Part shown: positions 1 through 12,361 of the stretch, piece after piece | How positions within the stretch are numbered: position 1 is the first letter of the stretch | Layout of the letters: each line of letters opens with the position of its first letter | Source of the DNA: Ligustrum vulgare | Taxonomy: Eukaryota; Streptophyta; Magnoliopsida; Lamiales; Oleaceae | Assembly (NCBI GenBank): GCA_963555705.1 | Contig: OY743190.1 | Location: 23,319,491 to 23,383,490 of the forward strand | Length of the DNA stretch: 64,000 nt | Reading direction: 5' to 3' | Program-made: the position numbers and the translations under genes | Notes under the pieces: generated by a model | Databases searched by the model: none | The model's input: only the letters and a program-made list of their open reading frames with translations | Told to the model about the DNA's origin: nothing

Positions 1-233
1 ACTGATCAAAATCTTTATTAATTGAAAGATAAGAAAAACAAAGTGTTGACCCTTTATATATAGGGTTTAAAAAACTTAGTTTAGATCAATTAAAATTGAA
101 CGAATTCTAAATAAAGTAAATGCTAAAAATAGCACAAAATATTAAAAAGTCGTTTTCGAGTCCTAACCGAATTCACATTGTCCAAATCCATTGTATATCA
201 CGATATAGCCGTGAGTCTTGTTTGTCTCGCTGT

Positions 234-2650
234 TTACTTTCCAAAAAGACATAATGGGCTTGAATCTGAGATCAAAGGCAAAAATCTGCAATTTACGATT
301 TTGTCATTTTGGTTCAATTGTTCTTCGGTCCATATTCTGTCATTTTTTCTACATCTGTCCCTTCCACCTCCAAAGAACTTGACCAAGTCATAATCTGAAT
401 AGAGCGGATCATCGTCTTCATGAAGCTCGTACAAATCTGCCACATTGAATTACTAGAAATACCTATAAAAGTTGGCACAAGAATGTAGGAGTTTTTAATC
501 CGCTCAAATTACTATGAGAGGCCCATACTTTCTTGGTTCATGTTGTTGTCAGAACTAATAGGAAACTTCTCATTTCTTAGAAAACACTATCACTGAGTAT
601 GGATTTGTTCTCCTGCCAGACATTTGGCAGGAGAAGGTGCCAGACATAGACACAAGGGGGTGGACCCCACATGTTGTGGGGTCCACCCCCTTGTGTCTAT
701 GTCTGGTAGGAGAAGGTGCCAGATGTCTGGCAGGAGAACAATTCTATCACTGAGTATACTTCCTGAAATTGTTTGTCCTGTAGAGTTGAGTCTGTCGAAC
801 CTTAGACTTTTGCATTAATCCTCTCAAACTTTTGTTTTACTTGGTCATGATTGGCTAGCACCTCTCCAGCTAGATGTTCAACAGTTGTACTCTTTATATA
901 TTCCTAAGGTAATTTCACCAAATACAAAACATGGTAAGAAACCTTTGTATACAAATAGCAAACATGGACTACCTTTAGAAGTATGAAATGTGTTGTTGTA
1001 TGCAAACCAAACCTGAGTAATGCAAGATCCCAATGCTTGTACTTATCTTTACATATGCTTCGAACCATATTTTCAATCGTACAGTTAGGGAATTTGGTGT
1101 GTCCATTAGTTACATCGATTCAAATTCATCTACATACAACTCCTTCAAATGCTCAATCCCAACAAATCCTTGTATTAGTGTGACTAACAAATACGCTCTC
1201 CGACTAAGAGCATCGAAAACTCAATCCAAACTCCAAGATTTATGTTCGATCACGAAAGAATTTTTTTGAAGGAAAGTCACCTACCAAGCATGCATCTTGT
1301 TGACATATTTTTTACTATTGATAAATTTCAAGGCTTGATGATTAGTAAATAAAACAAACTCATTTTGCATGAGATAATGTTCACATTGCTTCAAATTACT
1401 TACATATGCATAAAATTTCTGGTTGTAGGTACTCGATTCTTTCCTTGCATCATTAAGTTTTTCAAAAAAGAAAGCCACATGCTTCTTCCCTTGTGATAGG
1501 ACAGCTCATACACCCACATTCCAGTTCAATGAATTTTCTGAAGTTTTAGAAAGCAAATATCGGAGCACTGCACAACTTCTGCTTGATGAGGGAAAAAATC
1601 TTATTGTGTTAACACCTCAATTAAATCTCCTCGTCTTTAAACATTCTGTAAGTGGTGCCACAATGGTGCTAAAATATCACATATCGTCAATAGGAAGGGC
1701 TAAACCTACGAAGCTTCTTATATCAAAAGCTATTTTTGGAGTTGTCAATTCTAAAATTTGCCCTTGTCTTCTCTTCATCCACATGTATTCCAACCAAAAA
1801 ACTCAAAGACATCTGCTTATTTGTGCAGAATGTACACTTCTTCAAATTCACATTTAGCTTCTTTTCCTTCAAAATGTCTAGGACTTCTCTCAAATGATTC
1901 AGATGTTCTCCTATGGTTTTGCCATAAATGAGGATATCATTGAAGTGAATTACGACAAATAAGACAATAAAGGGATGAAGAACTTGATTCATTAGTCTTA
2001 CAAAGCCCCTATTTGTCCCCCATTTTTTGAAAATCAAGTTTTTAAAACATTTAATCTGAACCTTCCATTTTAGTTAAGTCCATAATATTTGATTTTTTAA
2101 ACAATTTTAAACAGACATTCTCCCAAAAATACTATTTCAAATCACAATTTTCCCCAAGTACAGGGGGTCCAAATAGGGGCAAAGGTACTCCAGGCATTTT
2201 ATGAGTCCAACTTGCATTACCAACCATTCATAAAGTTCATCTTTACTTTTAAAATTCGTCTTCTACTCATCTCCAAGCCTGAAATGAATCTGATGACAGG
2301 TACTTCGAAGGTCTATTTTAGCACATCAAACATGTCTTCCACCGTAGAATAGGAAATATGTATCTTATTGTTATCTTATTGATGACTCGACTATTAACAC
2401 ACATACGAAACTTTCCATCCTTCTTAGACACCTAGAGAAAATGTACTATATGCGCTTATACTCCCCTTTAAGAATCATTTCCAATAAATCATCAATTTGC
2501 TCCCTCAGATTCTAAATTATCGTTTGGACTCATCCCTTAGTGAGGTAAATTTGAAAGACCAATCTCAGGCACTAAGTTCATTTGGTGCTTAACATCTCTC
2601 ATAGGAGGCAACTTGTTTGATATTTCATCTTAAATCATTACATCAAAGTT
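234..2650 (-). pseudogene. Decayed Ty3/gypsy pol remnant
   Basis: Remains of a gypsy polyprotein read right to left. Around 2380-2440 the minus strand encodes the reverse-transcriptase motif KKDGKFRMCVNSRVIN. At 1723-2037 there is RT palm sequence with FNDILIYGK in place of the usual F-D-D-ILIYSK, so the first catalytic Asp is replaced by Asn. At 1281-1478 there is RNase H sequence with FVLFTNHQALKFINSKK. At roughly 780-1060 there is integrase C-terminal sequence (WFAYNNTFHTSKGSP). At 234-443 there is the polyprotein tail FNVADLYELHEDD. The domain order RT, RNase H, integrase, tail is the normal gypsy order. Many stops and frameshifts separate the pieces and no LTRs were found. A fold-back MITE sits between integrase and tail. 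It is a dead fossil; the lineage within Ty3/gypsy was not resolved. Confidence 0.85.
601..743. mobile_element. Small fold-back MITE
   Basis: The ends are inverted repeats: GTTCTCCTGCCAGACATTTG at 607 and, on the other strand from 739, GTTCTCCTGCCAGACATCTG. The centre, 640-706, is a perfect 32-bp stem around a 3-base loop. The terminal arms also fold on themselves, because TCCTGCCA is followed by TGGCAGGA. The element is flanked by a 14-bp direct repeat, CTATCACTGAGTAT, at 587-600 and 744-757, which looks like a target-site duplication. It encodes nothing. The superfamily is unclear because 14 bp is longer than the usual duplication of the known plant MITE groups. Confidence 0.75.
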
Positions 2651-2794
2651 TCCCAATTTTTTGGCACTTCAGGAGGAACTCTCTTCCATCTTACTTTTCC
2701 ATCTTACTTTAACATGTAATTGCTCACAATTATATGTTACAGTCAAATATTTTTAGTCCCATATTATTTATTCGTAACATTTTACTCATTTTTT

Positions 2795-3215
2795 TTGGTC
2801 ACAATTAGTCAATGTTTTAGTCACAATTACATAATAATTGGTCATATTTGTGACCGATCAAATTTTATTAACATATAAATTAATTTAACGGGTCACGTCC
2901 AATGGTCACACAATCACATTTGGTCAAAATCACTCGTATAATTTGTCACATTTTTTTACTAGAATTCATTACAAGTCTCACAAAGTCACAATTAGTCAAC
3001 ATTTTTGCCATAATTATCTAATAATTGGTCACATTTGTGACAGATAAAGTTTCGTATTTAACAGGTCATGTATAATGGTCACATGACAATGTGGGTCATA
3101 ATCACCCATATTATTGGTCACATTTGTGACTAGAAGGATCACACAAAGTTACGGTTGACGAAAATCAAACGATAACATTCCGTACTCATCATAAGTAGCA
3201 CAAAGTCACAATCAT
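2795..3215. repeat. Diverged 187-bp tandem repeat
   Basis: Two imperfect copies start near 2795 and 2982, each beginning with TCACAATTAGTCAA and containing an inverted motif of the form TTGGTCACATTTGTGACC. A partial third copy (TCACAATCATCCAA) lies near 3205. There is no coding potential. The palindromic GGTCACA/TGTGACC boxes suggest a fragment of a DNA transposon end, but no terminal repeat or target duplication was found. Confidence 0.6.
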
Positions 3216-3243
3216 CCAAGTTTAAGAGTCTAAAACCTAGGCG

Positions 3244-6189
3244 TGTAACTCCCATTTACATTAAGTGCGGAATTTAAATCGTTTACACAATTAAAATGTT
3301 CATTTATTTATTATAAAGTTTTACAGAAATTTCGGCAGAGTCTCCTCTATAAATTGGACATAGCCAACCTATAGAGGGACATCAAAACCATTTTAAAAAT
3401 TTAAAGCATCAATCACATCTCAATCACATTCATCATCGCCAAAACCAATTCATTCATTCCCCAAACTCCTCAAGCATAAGATTTTCCAAAATGTCAACAG
3501 ACATTGACAAATGAAATAAGAGGTAATTTAACCTCTAATACGTTAACCATACTTAATCAAAACTAACTTCGACCAAACCCTTATCACTAATAATGAATGA
3601 AGGAATAAATTTAAATGATAACTTGAAAAATTTAAACTTTATTAAGTAAGGCGACAATGGGTACTGTCTGAGTCAGCCGCCAAGTGCTCTCCTCGAATCA
3701 CCTAACTTTCATCACCTTAAATGTTTGGGGAGGGATTGGGGTGAGCTAAAGCCCAGTAAGTAAACTTTATGCATGAATGCATGCTTATGACATGAATGCT
3801 TTAAAATTTTCATATATGTATCCCCATTTACTTTACTTTCCAAAACTTTCATTTCATTTCAAAACTTTCACTTCATTTCCATCGTGAGCTCACTTGGTGT
3901 ATCTTCTAGTCAATCAGATAACAGTGGGCAATTCTTATTTGGAACAAGATTAACATTCACATTTCCACCGCAAAGCGGTTAACATTCATTCCACCGCAAA
4001 GCGGCTCTTTCACTTCATTCCACCGCAAAGTGGCTCATTCACTTCATTCCACAGCAATGCGGCTCATTACATTCGGGTACGCCGGTCCCCCACGCCCCAT
4101 TTCCCACTCGCATCTTTCATGAACTAGAAGTACATCCATTCTTTCTTAGAAACTTGTGATACATAACTTTTGAACAAACTTGCACCTTGACACATTTCTT
4201 TCATTTAAAAAAAACATCTCACTTCCCAATTTCGATGCCAATGCATGCTTGATGATGTAATGACATGATAATGTGCATGCTTGAACATTCTTCATAATAA
4301 CATATACTTTCATAAAGTAAATGAAATTCATCAAAGGAAGTAAGTTGCAAACAGTCATTTACACATTCCACATTTACATTTAACTTCTATGAAAATAGGG
4401 GAAGTTTACTTACTTGACGTCCTTAGCGTTTACCGTTATCTGAATTTGCAAGTGGAAAAGTCTCGGATGCTCGTGACGTCAATGTACCAAAATTCCTAAT
4501 TATTCACATTCGTCAATAAATATGACTTTGGACTCTAAACACATTTGAAATTCTTTTTAATGCTAACCAATCCCAAACATACCATATTCAAAACGAACTA
4601 TAAAATTTCACCGAACATTACAAAGTCACCTTATCCTTTTTAATAATAACAAAACGCCCAATCGAGATCAAAATCTCAAATTAACCTAAGTGTGACCTTA
4701 GGATATGACCAAAACACATAAAACCCATATTCAAGACAAGGAATGGATCTCAATGCACATTAGAAGGTCTTCTCATCTTTTAAATTCAAACTCAAACTCA
4801 AAATTCCATAACTTTACAAAATTACTTAATCGTGATTCTAACAAGTTCACAAATATAAAAATAACTAATTATTACAAACTTTACCACAAGGTCGTTAACT
4901 AAACTTCAAATTTTCACAGCTTTAACGTTATACAATTACAATTAAAATTTCAATAATTTCATCAACGTTCTAAATCAAATTCTCAATTTGACAATCTATG
5001 ATTTAAAAAAAATCTAAACAACATCAAAATCTGAAACTTTAACTAAAACTTTGGATCGTAATTTATATACATATATATATATATATATACAAATCTGAAA
5101 TTTATATATGTAAATCTTTCATTATCGAAAATCTGAAATCCATAGATCTGAAATTGAGCAAACACACATGTATATCTATATATTACTACAATTTAAATTA
5201 GTAAATTTCAATTTAGACTATAATAGATGTACAAAATATACACATATATAATCCCCCCTAAATCTGAACTTATAATTATAACTCCGAATTCATGGGTTTT
5301 AAATCTGAAAATTTACCTACAAAAAACTTGAAATGTGAACTTTATACATGAGGGTAATATATATACATCAATATCTACATACAATTCCATATATACAAAT
5401 ACTAATATATATATTGCCCAAATTCTGAGTTTAACAGTTTAAAATTCGAAATTTCCCTAAAACCCAATCTGAAAAAAAATCTGAAATCTTCATATCAATA
5501 CATACATTCGACATATATACATCAATACATTTAAACTCCTGTGTGTGCGTGTGAGCGTGTTCTGTGTGTAAAATCGTGAGTGTGCGCCCCAACAATTCGT
5601 GTGCTAGTATGTGTGCATCGCGCAACAGACTAGTGAGTGCGGTGTGCGTCGAGGGAGGAAATAAAAAGGTTCTTACCAGTGTTGGGGAGGCGGTCGGCAC
5701 CGGAAGTGAGGGTGGCGGTGGTCGGAGCCGAGAGGGAGAGGTCTCGAGAGAGAGAGAGCCGAGAGACGAGGGAGTGAGGCGAGAGTTGAGTGTCGTGAGT
5801 GAGGGATCAGAGATGAGGGATTAGATTAGGTTTAAAGTTTATATTTTGTGAATTTGCAATTTAGTCCCTCATTCTTTCTATGTTTCAAAATTAAGTACAC
5901 ATCTATCATAAATTTACAAAATACCCTAAAATTTACCACTTATAATAATTTGACAAAAATAGGAATTGGCAAGCTTAGGAAATAAAACAATTATTCACAT
6001 AAATTGCAAGTAAACAAATTTATAATTTTCTAATTGGCACATTGAGCAAGACGGCGTCCAAATCCTTCCACTGCAAAATAATTCAAATAATTATCAACAA
6101 TAATAATGTCAATAATGATTAATAGAGACATTAATAGATAAATTACGCGAAATCCATGAAAGCCCGTAAAACGAAAAAGCGGTATTACA
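3244..6189 (-). mobile_element. Probable solo LTR of a Tekay/Del-like gypsy element
   Basis: On the minus strand the block begins TGTAATACCGC and ends GGGAGTTACA, the TGTAA...TTACA style of chromovirus LTRs. Its body carries features I associate with that group: ACTGGGCTTTAGCTCACCCC on the minus strand at about 3740, small CCGCAAAGCGG repeats at 3965-4070, and a G-rich block at 5660-5820. Length is about 2.9 kb and there is no coding sequence. The flanking 5-mers (AGGCG and CTATT) do not match, so the insertion is not proven by a target duplication; one end may be truncated or rearranged. Confidence 0.55.
3965..4070. repeat. Short tandem repeat with CCGCAAAGCGG boxes
   Basis: Four imperfect units of about 25-30 bp contain CCACCGCAAAGCGG followed by CTCATTCACTTCATT-like sequence, inside the probable chromovirus LTR. 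CCGC/GCGG form a small palindrome in each unit. Confidence 0.7.
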
Positions 6190-7092
6190 CTATTCAAGTC
6201 ACACACCCCCTACCATCCCTCTTCCCAACCTAAATCCTTTCCACTGCCACCCACTCCCCACCACCACCTCACCGCCACTTGCACCACCATCTCAAAACCC
6301 GAACCACCTAAAATACCACCAAAACCAACCCCAACCTTCCCCGTGCCCAACCCCCTTCCACCACCACCATATTACATTTAAACCCGAAGTCATCATTGTT
6401 ATTAATCTTCAGTTCATATTCAACTTGAGCATGAAGGCGAGGAACACCTTTATCACAATGTTAATAAACATATATGATATATGAACCTCAGTCTCTCTTT
6501 TAATAAGCTAAAATATTTGCAATCCAGCCTGGTATTTGATCAGAAACATTGTAGAAAAGAGCCAAGAGGGGAAAAAAAATGAGCACCAAAATTTTATCCC
6601 CAAAAATCTGAGTGCTGCTTTGGTCCTACACTACTACTCGTCTTTCAGATCCTTCAATTGCAAGTCAATCAGTAATCAAAACGCTGAGATGAATTTTTGG
6701 TTCTTTGCTTGTACCCTCTCCTTCTCTTTTGGCCCCTCAAGAGCACCAATATTGTCGTCATATTCCTTTGATTCACCCACAAATTCAACAAGTTACATAT
6801 TCAGACTTGTTTAAAGTTGAGTGAAATCTTTTTCTAAAACAACACCTCTTCTTTGCCAAAGGATCAATTTCGTAATTTCTGATACATTTAAATTGCAATG
6901 CATTTCAGCTTTAATTCAAGTAAAGCTACACCCTCTTCAAATTCATTGCTCTACCACTCACAAATGAAATGTAAATAATAGTGTATTTTAATCTTCGTTT
7001 GAGAATATCTGGAGTAGGTCATGACCATAATTTCACAATTATACTACCGTTAAATAAACCACATGTCCACAACCGCACCACCATCAATAAAC
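6190..7092. other. Unassigned intergenic stretch
   Basis: Holds a C-rich, CCACC-repetitive patch at 6230-6370 and otherwise AT-rich sequence. Short open frames exist but show no recognisable motif. It runs directly into the insertion site of Copia-1. The same CCACC-rich character continues beyond that element at 12184, as expected if the two sides were once joined. Confidence 0.5.
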
Positions 7093-7345
7093 TGTTAGAA
7101 TAATTAGCATAATTAGTTTATTATAATTATAGTAGCTTTCCTAATTATAGCTTTCCTAGTTTAGATTGTATTATGTTTATATATAGTTTTGAGTATTATG
7201 ATTAATTCAATACATATTTTCTTGACAATTGATTTTAGGGTTACCTCACTTTCTTTCTTCTTCTTCTTTTCCTTTCTTTCTTTCTTCTTGATTAATTGGT
7301 TGAACATATATAAGAATATATATATGTGTCATTGAGTTTTCTACA
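7093..7345 (+). repeat. Copia-1 5' LTR
   Basis: Begins TGTTAGAATAATTAGC and ends GAGTTTTCTACA. It contains TATA-like TTTATATATAG at about 7172, a candidate promoter, and a pyrimidine-rich TTTCTTTCTTC block near the end. Confidence 0.95.
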
Positions 7346-7758
7346 TGGTATCAGAGCCATTTAAATCAGATTGTTGTTGAAAAACGAAATAATTGTGCAG
7401 TTTTTTTTTCTTCCTCGCCTAAAAACCCTAAATCGTCACTGTTTTCACGATTTTCGAGGCACCTACAGTAGGTATTTCAGCGAACCAAGACCATATTCTG
7501 ACTCAGAATCCGTCGGCGCATCCATCGGAGCGGCGCGTGTGGTGTCACGCGCCTATTTGAGGAGGCGCGTGAGACGGTTGGCCGGACACTGTGACGGCGC
7601 GTGGAGGCACGTGGGGATGTTTCTAGAGACACGACTGACTGAAAAGTGATCGACTTCTCATTTTCTACCTTTCCGTGGTGTTGGTTTGAATTTATCTGCT
7701 TGTTTTATAAACTGCTCCGCTTCACTTTGTTGGTAAGTATCGTTTTCTTTCGTTTATC

Positions 7759-10700
7759 ATGACGTCTGATGATTCTCTTCAAGCTATTAATGTGCGTTTG
7801 GATGGTAAAAATTATGCTTACTGGAGTCATGTTATGAAACATTTTCTTAAGGGTAAAAAGATGTGGGGGTTATGTAAGTGGAACAATTGACAAACCGGGA
7901 ACCAATGATGCAAATTATGCAACTGTGTTAGATACCTGGGATTCAAACAATTCAAAAATTCTTACGTGGATAAATAATTTCGTTGAACATAGTATTGGTA
8001 CACAGTTGGCTAAGTATGAAACAGCAAGGGAGGTTTGGGACCATTTACAGAAGTTATACACTAAATCTAATTTTGCAAAACGGTATCAGTTAGAGATTGA
8101 CATTCGGACATTGTAACAAAAGAATATGAGCATTCTAGATTTTTATACAGCTATGACATTAATTTGGGATGAGTTAGCTCTTACTAAACCAGCAGGATTG
8201 AAAGCATGTGAGGATTATACTACCTATAGAGAGGAGCAACGACTAGTTCAGTTTTTGATGGCACTTCGTAGTGATTTTGAGGGGCTCAGAGGTTCTATTT
8301 TGCATCGTACTCCCCTTCCATCTGTTGATTCAGTTGTTAGTGAACTTGTTGCTGAGGAGACACGGTTGAAATCTCTTACTGAAGATGTATCTCTTTCACA
8401 TTCTGGGACTTCTGTTTTAGCTGTACTATCTACACAGAATCGAACCAAAGGACATGTACGGGTCCCAAATGATGTTTGTAGTTTTTGTAGACAAAAGGGA
8501 CATTGGAAGGCTCAATGTCCTAAATTGTTGAAGTCACAGCAGCAGAGTTATTACTCATCACCGCAGCAGTCTTATAGATCCAATGCTCACACAGCAGCAG
8601 TTGTTCCATCTATTGGCTCCTCTATACTTGGACCACCACCCTCATCTGATTCCAGGTTGACTGATCTTAGTGAGCAGTTTCAGAAGTTTTTAGCCTCCCA
8701 GCCACATGCCATGTCTGCCTCTACTCATGTAGGTTTGTCCTCTCAGAATTCTTCAGGTAAACCTTCCTCATGGATTTTTGACTCTGGTGCTTCCAAGCAT
8801 ATGTCTTCTAACTCATCACTTTTTGACTCTTTATATCCTTCTACGTCGTCTACATCTGTTATGACTGCTGATGGCTCCTCGTTGTCTTTAGCAGGCGTTG
8901 GTTCTGTTCATACTTCTAATCTATCTCTTTCAGATGTCTATCGTGTTCCTGGTCTTACTTTAAATCTTATCTCTGTTGGTCAATTATGTGATTCTGGACA
9001 TTCTGTTCACTTTACTTCTACTTCTTGTTATGTACATGATCCGCAGTCTTAGAAGCTGATTGGGATAGGCCATAGGCAGAGAGGAGGACTTTATGTTCTG
9101 GATAGTTTGACACCAACGCATGTTGCAGCCTCTAGTTTTGACTTATCATCGTTTCATTTGAATTCTTCTTCTTCTAATTTTTATTTATGGCATTCTCGCC
9201 TTGGACATGTGTCTGGTATTCGTTTAAAATTTTTAGCTTCTAAAGGTTGTTTAGGAGACTTGAAACCTCATGACATTTCGGATTGTAGTGGTTGCAAACT
9301 TGCTAAATTCTCTTCTTTACCTTTTCCTCGTAGTGTTTCTTCTTCTGTTGCATCATTTGATCTTGTGCACTCAGATGTGTGGGGCCCTGCTCCTGTTTCT
9401 GCTAAAGGAGGGTCCCGATATTATGTTTCCTTTATTGATGATTGTAGTCGTTACTGTTGGGTATATCTTATGAAGCGACGTTCTGAATTTCTTTCTATTT
9501 ATTGTTCATTCAGAGCACTCATTAAAACTCAACATTCTGCTATCATTAAATTTTTTCGATGTGATTTGGGTGGGGAATATGTTTCTACTGATTTTCGTGA
9601 GTTGCTTGCTCTTGATGGTACAATCCATCAAACTTCATGTACTGATACTCCTCAACAGAATGGTGTTGTTGAACGTAAGCATAGACACATTATTGAAACT
9701 GCTCGTTCCCTTCTTTTATCTGCCAAGGTACCTAGTGAATTTTGGGGAGAGGCCGTTCTCACCGATGTCTATTTGATTAATAGGATACCATCTTCTCACA
9801 CATCTGGTTTGTCACCATTTCAATCTTTGTTTAGTTATTCTCCTGATTATTCTCTCTTAAAAGTCTTTGGGTGCACTTGTTTTGTTCTTCGTCCCACAGC
9901 AGAACGTAGTAAATTAACTCCACGTTCAGCTATTTATGTCTTCTTAGGATATGGTGAGGGACAAAAAGGTTATCGATGTTTTGATCCTGTTAGTAACAAG
10001 TTATATGTCTCTCGTAATGTTGTGTTTCTTGAACACATTCCGTTCTTTTCTATTACTGATAATACTTCTCACATGACTACATTAGATCTCATTTGTATTG
10101 ATCCATTCACCGAAGACATTGATAGACCACCTACACCCACTCCTACTATCTCTTCTCCATCTTCGTCACATGCTACAGGTACACATGCGCCATCTCAGAG
10201 TGTCCTTCCTTCTCCTATGGCTCCCCAGGCACCATCTGAGGCTAAGAATCCGCTGTCTCCCCCTCCTCGATATCCTCAACGTATACGTAAGTCTACTCAC
10301 TTACCTGATTTTGATTATTCTTGTTACTCTGAATCCTTTTGTTGTTTCTTGTCTTCCATTCATAAGCTTTCTGAACCTTCCTCCTATAAAGAAGCAGCTT
10401 TAGATCCCCTTTGGCAACAGGCTATGACTGATGAACTCTCTGCTCTACATAAGACAGACACTTGGGAATTAGTTTCCTTACCACTGGGTAAACATGCTAT
10501 TGGATCTCGTTGGGTCTATAAAATTAAGACTAAATCTGATGGTTCAGTTGAGCGTTATAAGGCTCGATTGGTTGTTAAGGGATTTTCTCAACAGTATGGC
10601 TTGGATTATGAGGAGACATTTGCCCCTGTTGCAAAAATGACTACTGTACATACACTTATCGCAGTTGCTTCTGTTCGTCAGTGGAGTCTCTCTCAAATGG

Positions 10701-11901
10701 ATGTTAAAAATGCCTTCTTGAATGGAAATCTTCAAGAAGATGTTTATATGGTTCCTCCACCTGGTGTTCCTCATTCTCCTGGATTTGTTTGCAAACTCAA
10801 GAAAGCTTTATATGGTCTCAAACAAGCACCTCGTGCTTGGTTTGAGAGGTTCTCTACAGTTGTTTTCTCTCTTGGTTTTACATCTAGCCATCATGATTCT
10901 GCCTTGTTCTGCAGGTCTACTCCCGCTGGTCGTATCCTCCTTCTGTTGTATGTTGATGACATGATCATTACTTGTGATGATGTTGTGGGGATAACTGATC
11001 TAAAATCTGAATTGACTCGTCTTTTTGAAATGAAGGATTTGGGTCCCTTATCCTACTTTCTAGGGATTGAGGTTGCTTCTTCTCCTAGAGGTTATATGCT
11101 CTCTCAGTTTAAATATGCCTTAGATGTCATTGAGCGTGCTCGTCTTACTGATACTAAAACAGCTGATACTCCTATTGAGACTAATGTTCGTTACTCACCT
11201 TCTAATGGTGAACCATTAACAGATCCTGGTTTATACGCACTATTGTTGGTTCTCTTGTTTATCTTACCATCACTAGGCCTGACATTGCTTATGATGTGCA
11301 TGTTGTTAGTCAGTTTGTTTCAGCACCTACCATGGTTCACTGGGCAGCGGTTGTTCGGATCTTGCGCTATCTCCGTGGCTCTTGTTTTCAGAATCTTTTA
11401 TTCCCATCGACCTCCCCTTTAGAGCTTCGTGCTTACTCCGATGCAGATTGGGCTGGGAACCCAACTGATCGTAAGTCCACTACTGGTTTTTGTGTATTTT
11501 TGGGTGATTCTCTTATCTCTTGGAAAAGTAAGAAGCAATCAGTAGTTTCTCGCTCATCTACTGAAGCAGAATATCGTGCCATGGCCTCCACTACTACTGA
11601 GATTGTGTGGTTACGTTGGCTACTTGCAGATATGGGTGTTCACCTTTCCTCTCCCACCCCCTTGTATTGTGACAATAAGAGTGCCATACAAATCTCACAC
11701 AATTCTGTGTTCCATGAGCGCACGAAGCACATTGAGATTGACTGTCATCTTGTTCGTCATCATCTTCAGCATGGGACTATTGCCTTACCTTTTGTCTCAT
11801 CCTCGTTGCAGCTAGCAGACTTCTTCACAAAGTCCCATCCGACTCACCGCTTTCGATTCTTACTTGACAAACTCTCGCTGCTTTTTGCTATAGAATCATG
11901 A
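7759..11901 (+). pseudogene. Copia-1 gag-pol polyprotein (broken)
   Basis: The start codon at 7759 opens a typical copia Gag (MTSDDSLQAINVRLDGKNYA). A one-base insertion near 7870 shifts the frame, and in-frame stops follow at 8114-8116 (TAA) and 9050-9052 (TAG). Domains in order are: the CCHC knuckle CSFCRQKGHWKAQC (about 8475-8520); protease WIFDSGASKHM (8770-8800); pre-integrase WHSRLGHVSG (9190); integrase core with HSDVWGP (9370) and TPQQNGVVERKHRH (9650-9690); reverse transcriptase with QMDVKNAFLNGNLQEDVYM (10695-10750) and the catalytic YVDDMII (10950); and RNase H with SDADWAG and STEAEYRAMAS (11430-11590). A one-base deletion near 11235 separates RT from RNase H. The order integrase before RT defines Ty1/copia. 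Apart from these four lesions it is well preserved. Confidence 0.93.
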
Positions 11902-11914
11902 GTTTGCGGGGGGA

Positions 11915-12183
11915 TGTTAGAATAATTAGCATAATTAGTTTATTATAATTATAGTAGCTTTCCTAATTATAGCTTTCCTAGTTTAGATTGTATTATGTTT
12001 ATATATAGTTTTGAGTATTATGATTAATTCAATACATATTTTATTGACAATTGATTTTAGGGTTACCTCTCTTTCTTTCTTCTTCTTCTTTTCCTTTCTT
12101 TCTTTCTTCTTGATTAATTGGTTGAACATATATAAGAATATATATGTGTGTGTGTGTGTGTGTGTGTCATTGAGTTTTCTACA
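11915..12183 (+). repeat. Copia-1 3' LTR
   Basis: Matches the 5' LTR except for two substitutions and an expanded (TG)n run at about 12145-12168, where the 5' copy has only TATATATATGTGT. The polypurine tract lies immediately upstream. Confidence 0.95.
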
Positions 12184-12361
12184 TAAACCACCACCGCAAC
12201 ACAAAACATCCACCATTGCCCACCGCCAGACATCAATTAACCACTACCGCAAAACCCGAGATCATCCCCACCAAATATATCAATAGATCTACAAAAAACT
12301 ACACATATGAATATATGATACACCAGAGATCCCCCACTGGCAACCGCGTGCATCAGGTTGC

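Larger units (their letters stand above)
7093..12183 (+). mobile_element. Copia-1: complete Ty1/copia retrotransposon
   Basis: A 5.1-kb element with LTRs at 7093-7345 and 11915-12183, a primer-binding site TGGTATCAGAGCC directly after the 5' LTR (7346-7358, the usual plant initiator-Met tRNA complement), and a polypurine tract GCGGGGGGA ending at 11914. It is flanked by a perfect 5-bp target duplication, TAAAC (7088-7092 and 12184-12188). By hand the two LTRs differ at only two bases plus a (TG)n length change, so insertion was recent. The single gag-pol frame inside has two frameshifts and two in-frame stops. Confidence 0.97.

Noticed and set aside
5431..5824. Overlapping frames around the G-rich block in the probable chromovirus LTR
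   Set aside because: GAGAGAG-type low complexity with no domain. Similar G-rich blocks occur in the non-coding parts of other elements here.
3244..6189. Calling this a fully proven solo LTR
   Set aside because: The ends look right but the flanking 5-mers differ, so it is listed only as probable.
6536..6814. 92-codon plus-strand frame
   Set aside because: No motif, no splice context and AT-rich composition; treated as chance.
12011..12286. Open frames across the Copia-1 3' LTR edge
   Set aside because: Derived from CT-rich and TG-repeat sequence spanning the element-host junction.
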